From assembly GCA_018873225.1 (NCBI GenBank), contig JAEILZ010000004.1, forward strand, positions 3,534,001-3,598,000: a stretch of 64,000 nucleotides of DNA, written 5' to 3'. Position 1 is the first letter of the stretch. Each line of letters opens with the position of its first letter. Position numbers and translations under genes: made by a program. Of this stretch, positions 57,794 to 64,000 are shown one piece after another. Under the pieces are notes generated by a model. It made no database searches, was not told the DNA's origin, and saw nothing but the letters and a program-made list of their open reading frames with translations. The stretch comes from [Phialemoniopsis] sp. UDSM-2020. Its lineage: Eukaryota > Ascomycota > Sordariomycetes > Thyridiales > Thyridiaceae.

Positions 57794-59236
57794 ATGAGCC
57801 GCTCGCCAGCGTCTTCGGGGCTGCTGCCCGTGCCAGGTTCGCCCGCGTCGTCCTGGGCCGTTTACCGGTCGCGCTTCGTGTCTGTCTTTCGCAATGCTGA
57901 TACCTCGGTGATTGTGGCCTTCTGGCTGTTCGGTATGTCTTTCTACTCGTGGTGACCCCTGTGTCTTGTCGTTAGAGCTGCCTGACTAACCTTTCTGTTT
58001 CGTGACGCAGGCCTGATCAACAATGTCCTCTATGTCATCATCCTCACCGCCGCCCAAGATCTCGTCGGAGCAGATGTCCCGAAAGGCGTCGTGCTCCTCG
58101 CCGATGTGCTTCCGTCCTTCTTCACCAAGCTTGTTGCGCCATACTTCATACATCGAGTCCCATACAAACTGCGAGTCCTGATACTGGCTGTTCTTTCCTC
58201 CGCTGGAATGCTGCTCGTGGCCCTGACACCGTCGACTTCATCTGTCGCGGTCAAGCTCGTCGGCGTCGTCCTCGCGAGCCTCAGTAGCGGTGGAGGAGAG
58301 CTTAGCTTCCTCGGGTTGACACACTACTATGGACACATGAGTCTGGCTGCGTGGGGTAGCGGCACGGGAGGTGCTGGGCTGATTGGTGCAGGGTTATATG
58401 TGATGCTGACGGACTGGATTGGGCTGTCGGTCAAGACCAGTTTGCTCGCCTCTGCAGTCCTGCCGGTCTTTATGATTTTGAGCTTCTTCGTTATTTTACC
58501 TCTTGGGCCGCTACAACAAGGGACAGCTAAGCGCTACGCAGCAGTACCGAATCGGGATCTCGAAGATGAGGATCTTGAGGACATGCCGACGGGAAACGCC
58601 GCCTCAAGTCTGCTAGCTCCGGGCCCGGGAATCGCCTCAGCCGCTATCTCTGCTCACCCTGGTCAAGACACATCGTTTGCCGCCAACTTGAAGCGCTCGA
58701 AATCACTGTTCTTTCCCTACATGCTGCCTTTGCTTCTGGTTTACATCGCCGAGTACACCATCAATCAAGGCGTCGCACCTACACTACTGTTCCCACTCGA
58801 GTCGTCGCCATTTTCTGAATTCAGATCATTCTATCCTTTCTACGGATTCCTCTACCAATTGGGCGTCTTCATCTCGCGCTCATCGACACCATTCTTCCGG
58901 ATCCATCATCTGTACTTTCCCTCGTTTCTCCAGATCGGCAATCTTATCCTCTTGACCCTCCACGCCCTCCTTAATTTCATCCCTTCCGTGTATCTCATCT
59001 TTGTCATCATCTTCTGGGAGGGTCTTCTCGGTGGAGCCGTCTATGTCAACACCTTTGCCGAGATCATGGAGAATGTGCCTCCCGCCGAACGCGAGTTTAG
59101 CCTCAGCGCTACCACCGTCAGCGACAGCGGCGGCATCTGCATTGCTGGGCTCATCGGCATGGTCATGGAGGTCTGGCTGTGTAACTGGCAGACGCAACAT
59201 GGTCGCGACTATTGCAAGCGAATTGAGGCGAGCTGA
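57794..59236 (+). CDS. btn1: CLN3/Btn1 (battenin) lysosomal/vacuolar membrane protein
   Basis: Exons 57794-57932 and 58011-59236 flank a 78-bp intron and give 454 residues. [20 protein letters not shown] is the conserved first transmembrane segment of battenin. [35 protein letters not shown] and [11 protein letters not shown] are further family signatures. About ten hydrophobic segments are seen, with a hydrophilic acidic loop ([11 protein letters not shown]) in the middle. Length and layout match fungal Btn1, which acts in vacuolar pH and amino-acid homeostasis. Confidence 0.92.
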
Positions 59237-59249
59237 TCGCCAAGTGCGA

Positions 59250-60018
59250 CTACTTCTTCTCCACGACAGATATGTGGATATGTCGCCAGGACGGGTTGTG
59301 CTGCCTTCCCTCGCGCTCAGCAATACGCACTGCCATATTGAAGCTCTTGAGCTCCGCTTTCTGCGCCTTGGCAATGATCTCCCTTGAACAGTCTCCATAG
59401 GACCAATCTGCCCCGAACCGGTGAAGCAAGGTGACTGCCTGGAGATGTGAGAAACGCTGGCAGAACTCGACTCCCTTCTTCAGCCGGCCCATCACCCAGT
59501 TAGGCTCGACACCCCAGTCCATAATAAGGAAACGGAGGTTCTCGAAGAGACCTTCATAGATGACAGGATGTCGGACTGTGATATTGCGAATGGTTAGTTT
59601 TCTTCCTTACAGTAGGGTACGAGATCTCAAACTCACATGGTCTTTGGAGGTAGAACCTATCCATCTTCCAGTTGACGAATATGCAATGTGCATCATTCTC
59701 CAAGTTGTCCCATCCCCAGACGAGTTCATATCTCCGAGGGTGCTCTCGGTTTGGCTCCGGACCTTCCGGTTGCAGGAAATGGTAGCGGCTCTCCTGGCAC
59801 ACTTGGAGAAGGCGAGGAACAGGTCTGCGAAGCGACATTCTCTGCTTCTTGTTGTTCCACTCCTCTTTGACACGACTAGGGCCGCTTGCAGCGAAATGCC
59901 AGATCATCAGGCGGATCTCGACCGGCAGTCTTGTGAATTGAGGGAAGGTCTGGATAGGTGTGACGCCGCCCAGGTCGATTTGCCCAAGCAAACGTGCCTC
60001 AGCCTCAATCGTCGCCAT
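59250..60018 (-). CDS. 2EXR-domain protein
   Basis: Exons (minus strand) 60018-59637 and 59575-59250 flank a 61-bp intron and give 235 residues. FPQFTRLPVEIRLMIWHFAA is the typical opening of the fungal 2EXR domain, followed by PRLLQVCQESRYHFLQ and DNLENDAHCIFVNWKMDRFY. Such F-box-related proteins are numerous in filamentous ascomycetes and of unknown role. The stop lies only 13 bp from the stop of the CLN3 gene, so the two genes are tightly convergent. Confidence 0.82.
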
Positions 60019-60710
60019 GGTGAAGGTCTTATTAACGCTTTGAAATGCTATGTTTGGACCGTTGATGATTGATAAAATCAATGATAAATCAACGATAAAA
60101 TCAGAAAATAGAAAGCGACCCTGTTCTATTGGGATCAAGTGCACGTTCGGATGTGACCGGGGAATCCAAAAGAAATATATACTACGGTCTAGGATTCATC
60201 TCTTGTATTCACTGTCATCTGTCGCGCAGCGGTCGCGCACAGGACAACATTCATCGCGATACGGGCTCGCTTTGTCGAATCACGCCCAGGAGCAACCCGT
60301 TGTCTGCGACCAGATCCTCGGTCCCTTGTCCCTCAATAACATTGTTCGCCGGCTACAATCACGAGTCTCATTCGCATATTCTGAGCCAACAAAGCACTAT
60401 TGACCCCTGATCCGGATCCATTTGGACATTCAATTCAAAGCACCAGCAATCAAAGAGACCCTGGAGTCGACGAATATAACTATTCACGACGATGAGCATG
60501 TCAACAGAAGTTCATCACCCGGGGCATTCACATGTTATTTATCGCCTATCAACTCGTAAAATTCTCCATCAGCCTAGGTAAACCATGACAAATGTCATCT
60601 ATCAAGAAGGTTGATATGACCTATCTATATACCCTACTAGTCTCAGAGGGTGTTGCTTGCTATTACTATGATGTCCAAACATGTCTAGTCTGCCCCATCC
60701 TCTCTAAATA
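60019..60710. other. Intergenic
   Basis: Promoter of the 2EXR gene and 3' side of the methyltransferase gene. No further gene is recognised. Confidence 0.4.
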
Positions 60711-62121
60711 CTACCTCAGTGTGACTTCTAGGATACTGACAGACTCGCCCTTCGGTGGCATAATGACCTTGCTGATAGCTAGTCTCCCGTCGCTGGACGT
60801 CTTGAGCAACTGCTCCCACATCTCCAAGGTGCGCTCTTGAGAGTTGAGCTGGGCAAGCATACTCTGTAACACGGTCAAATGTTAGTATCAAATCACGAAC
60901 GTATTGATGACAGGATCACTCACCACGTCGAAGCTGCGAAGAACCTCTTCCTGACACTGCGGCAGCACCCCAGTAGGCGGCATCACAGCATCAGCGATGA
61001 CGAGCCTGCTCTCGGGGCCCATAGCCTCGACAACATTGCGCAGTATCTTGCTCGCGTACGCATCGGACCAGTCGTGCAGGATGTACCGCATGAAATACAC
61101 CTCCGCGCCCCGCGCTTCCTCCGGCTGCGCCTGGAAGAAATCATGCGGCACCCAGCGCACCCGCCCGGCCACACCCTCCGGGGCCGCCGAGATCAGCGCA
61201 GCAGCCTGCTCCGCCACAGGTGGCTGATCCTCGACGATAAACTCCAGCTCGGGAAACCTCTCCGCGATAGCAAGCGAGATATGCCCCGCCGCGCCACCAA
61301 CATCCACAACCTTCGCAACCCTCGGCAGCGCCGCCCAATCATAGCAGTCGCGCATATGCGCGCTGCCGTCGCCCGCGCTCCAACTCCCCATCGCCGTCGC
61401 GAAGCGCTGCATCGTCTCGGGCTGCTTCATCTTGCGCTCGAAGAAGCTCATCCCACCAAACGCCAGGCTAAAGGGGCTCTCGCCGGGCTCGCCCGTGCCG
61501 CGGGGGAACTGCTCGAGGGCGTCGACGATGCGCGCCGATGCGACGAAGGCCTCTTCCGACATGTGCGCTACGAGGGCCTGCATCTGCGGGTCCGTGCCGA
61601 GGAGGAACGAGGCGGCGGTGTGCGCTATCTGCCCTGGGGCCGGCTCGGTGAAGATGCGGGCTAGGGCGGCGCGGCGGACGAAGCGGGCTGCGTTGAGCTC
61701 GGTGAGTCCTGTCGCGGCGGCGAGGTCGGGCAGCGAGATGGAGCCTGTTGCGGGAACGGCCTGGGCGACTTTGAAGTGCGAGATTGCGTGGAGGCTTGCT
61801 GCTAGGGTGTGGTCCTGAGGAAATGTTAGGATAGACGATAATAGAAGCAGGAAAGGTGTGACAACTGACAGTCATGATCATCCATTTGAGCGTGTCGTCG
61901 GGATAGGAGACGAGGTCCCTGAGCTCCTTGGTCGCATCGATGAGCTTGTGGCGAGCCGCATGGATGTCGCTTTGTTCCGGTGATGCGGGAAAGCTCTTTG
62001 GCCCGCTGGCATTGAAAGAAGGTTGCGGGAGATTGTTTGACGTGAGATACTCGTCCAGCTGCTTCGCCTGCGCGAGGATGCTTTCAGCAAGCTGAACTAA
62101 AGATCCTGTGGTAGACGCCAT
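60711..62121 (-). CDS. SAM-dependent O-methyltransferase
   Basis: Three exons on the minus strand, 62121-61870, 61814-60924 and 60863-60711, with introns of 55 and 60 bp, give 431 residues. The N-terminal part is the dimerisation domain (ARHKLIDATKELRDL). SAM motif I is VVDVGGAAGHIS near residue 253. FIVEDQP and VPHDFFQ follow. YFMRYILHDWSD carries the predicted catalytic His near residue 331. This is the layout of fungal secondary-metabolite O-methyltransferases of the caffeic-acid type. No polyketide synthase or other backbone gene is present in the window, so the substrate is open. Confidence 0.88.
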
Positions 62122-63394
62122 GGTGATGTTGTGTGGTGTTGCGTAGACTGTTCAGATCAATCCAGATGACGAGAGAACAACGTCGCCCAAAATAAGCGTG
62201 CGGAAGCTTGAACTGTTGATCCATCATGGACCTGAGTACCTCTTTATATATATTAGCTGTAGGGCTGAGCTTTGCGGCCCCCAAAGTTGGAGCTTTCTCC
62301 ATGAGGCAAACTCGGTGTCGAAGATAGTGGGCGGAGTCCGAGCAAATAGCGCATTGCGTAGAAACTCCATTGTCCAGGATGCAGAGCAGAAAGGTCCTCT
62401 TCAGTGGCACAGGGAGTGTCTGAAACCTTGTTAACCACCCCATAGTGCACGCATTAGTGGATGCCAAAAGCTGACATGCTTAACAAGCGGAGCAGATCGA
62501 AGCGAGTAGCGTCTGGAAACGCGGCTGATGCCCAATCGCTGCCAGCGTTGATGCTAGGTTTACCTTGGCTGCCTTGGAACCCGCACAAAAGAGGGGGATG
62601 GAGCTGGAATTGGTAGGTCATTCAAGCTTCTGGTGGTCAGATGTCGGACATAAGGATTCAGAAAAGGGAAACTTACATGCGATGTTGGAGGTGGCCCAGG
62701 CACTGCTGAGGTGGCTTTCTGCGCCGCAATGTTGCAGTAGGGGTCTAGGACCGAGAACAGATTCAGTTATTGAAGGTTGCACAAAGAACGACAGAGAAGA
62801 AGCTGGTTCTCTTTGTTCTGGAAAGCTCAGTATGATTACGAATCGCGAGAGATGGCAGTTTCACTGCGCCGGCACAGCCGCCTTAGAGCTAGATCAGCTT
62901 TGAACAATCGTCTCTCCACTTCCTTGATGCTATCTCTCGAAACTTTGGGTAGAAATGGGCGTTCAGTTGCAGTCTCTTCTTGAGTTGTTCAGGGCCAATC
63001 AAATATCGACCATCACCGGCCTGCAGAGCACTCCAATGCCGAGTAAGTGAGATCTCTTAATGAGTTATGATTGATTCATGCGATTGACACATTTGAGCGA
63101 CTGACTTCTTGGCAATGAGGCAGATTGCGAAAGGCTATTGGATACTGGCTATGTTGTTGTGGAAACAATCGGCGGCGGTCAGTAGAGTCATCGCCGAACG
63201 CTCCACCAGATGAGCTTAGGCATATTTGATTCAGTTCTCTGCATGAACACCCGCATACAACCATAAGTGACCACCAAGCCAATAGTCTTGAGCAAGACCA
63301 ACAAAAGCCGGATTAAAGCAGCTTAGAGCATCCAGGACACCGTGAAGTCTTCATCCCGACGATACTTCCTACATCACCCCGAACGGGAATCACT
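62122..63394. other. Intergenic
   Basis: Promoter of the methyltransferase and 5' side of the edge gene. Short open frames only. Confidence 0.4.
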
Positions 63395-64000
63395 TTGTCT
63401 GTTCCACGACATCGCACCGGCGCGGGCAGTTTTGCGGCTTTCCATCAAGTACGAGAAGGGCAGATACTACAGTATATGGGCCTGAAGCTGGGGCAGCTGG
63501 GCCGCAAAGCACCGAATCTGAGCGCGGTCCTAGAGTGCAACAAGGCCGTGATGCCGGAGGATGGACGCCTTACCATGAAGCTCAGCGTCACCTACGACGC
63601 CAGAGCAGACAGCCCGCCTATCATATTCCACACCCATGGGTTCAAAGCCTGGCTGCATCTGTACTACCGACCACAAGGGAATGGCCCATGGGAGCGCTGG
63701 TTTCCGGACGGCGCGGGATGCATGATCATCGACCTTCCCGATGAAGCGGTTAATGTAAGCCAACACGAAGACTTTGCGAGTCTTCAACCGGGAACTACCT
63801 GAAGCATGTCGCACGACATGTGGGGTGACGGGTCAGGATATTTGCCTGACGAGATGGAATCGGGTGATGAATTTCGCTACAAGTTTGTCGGCATGGAGAT
63901 GGACTGGTGGAACTGGGGAAGCAAGGAGGATCATGTGATGACCATTGTCAAGTTGCCCTGCTATATCAAGGGGAGAGTGAAAGATCCAAAAGACAACGAC
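63395..64000 (+). CDS. Unrecognised gene cut by the window edge
   Basis: Two protein-like stretches suggest a spliced gene that continues past the edge. The first is an open frame to about 63754, including YDARADSPPIIFHTHGFKAW. It is followed by GTAAGC. The second is a frame from about 63806 or 63854 to the end, including EFRYKFVGMEMDWWNWGSKE. The start is uncertain: the frame at 63395 opens at TTG, and the first ATG is at 63476. The acceptor is uncertain too; GAG before 63854 restores frame. I do not recognise the family. Confidence 0.45.

Overview
The window is nuclear DNA of a filamentous ascomycete (Pezizomycotina). Protein genes are broken by short introns of 50 to 78 bp with GTAAGT-like donors and CTAAC/CTGAC-like branch sites. 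Recognisable products are fungal in type: a Zn2Cys6 regulator, a 2EXR protein, a CLN3/Btn1 homologue and a secondary-metabolism type O-methyltransferase. The class is not certain from sequence alone; Sordariomycetes is a guess. There is a sharp change of character near 31 kb.

Bases 1 to 31,000 hold no recognisable housekeeping gene. They carry tandem and dispersed repeats, microsatellites and a family of small two-exon genes. Exon 1 of each encodes a start such as MSLSTEAIIALVALLVTC (one membrane span, then a basic RRG or KK stop), a variable linker and usually a motif like R-x-L-E-E-G-H. A 50 to 67 bp intron then leads to a short conserved exon 2 of 11 to 31 residues. I reconstructed 13 apparently intact members (2164, 3497, 6126, 8196, 10023, 11249, 14996, 17880, 20039, 26952 on +; 29538 and 30758 on -; 47749 on +), one member with a stop codon (700) and several relics. 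Two sequence classes occupy two blocks. This dispersed paralogue array is my candidate for the undescribed system. Its function is unknown.

From 31.5 to 44.9 kb lie a large F-box-like protein gene and a coherent set: a dimethylglycine-dehydrogenase-like flavoprotein, a Zn2Cys6 regulator, a sarcosine-oxidase-like flavoenzyme ending in SKL and a Rieske choline/glycine-betaine-type oxygenase. Together they suggest stepwise demethylation of glycine betaine to glycine.

From 45.1 to 52.9 kb is a same-strand array of zinc-finger paralogues, three with an 11-nt first exon and one with a 14-nt first exon, plus one truncated copy. One isolated membrane-microprotein gene (47749) sits inside it.

From 53.5 to 62.1 kb are ordinary enzyme and membrane genes: SnoaL-like, VOC/glyoxalase, gamma-glutamyltransferase, CLN3/Btn1, a 2EXR protein and an O-methyltransferase. 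A gene I do not recognise runs off the right edge. Splice sites were chosen by eye from reading frame, donor, branch and acceptor, and no transcript data were used.
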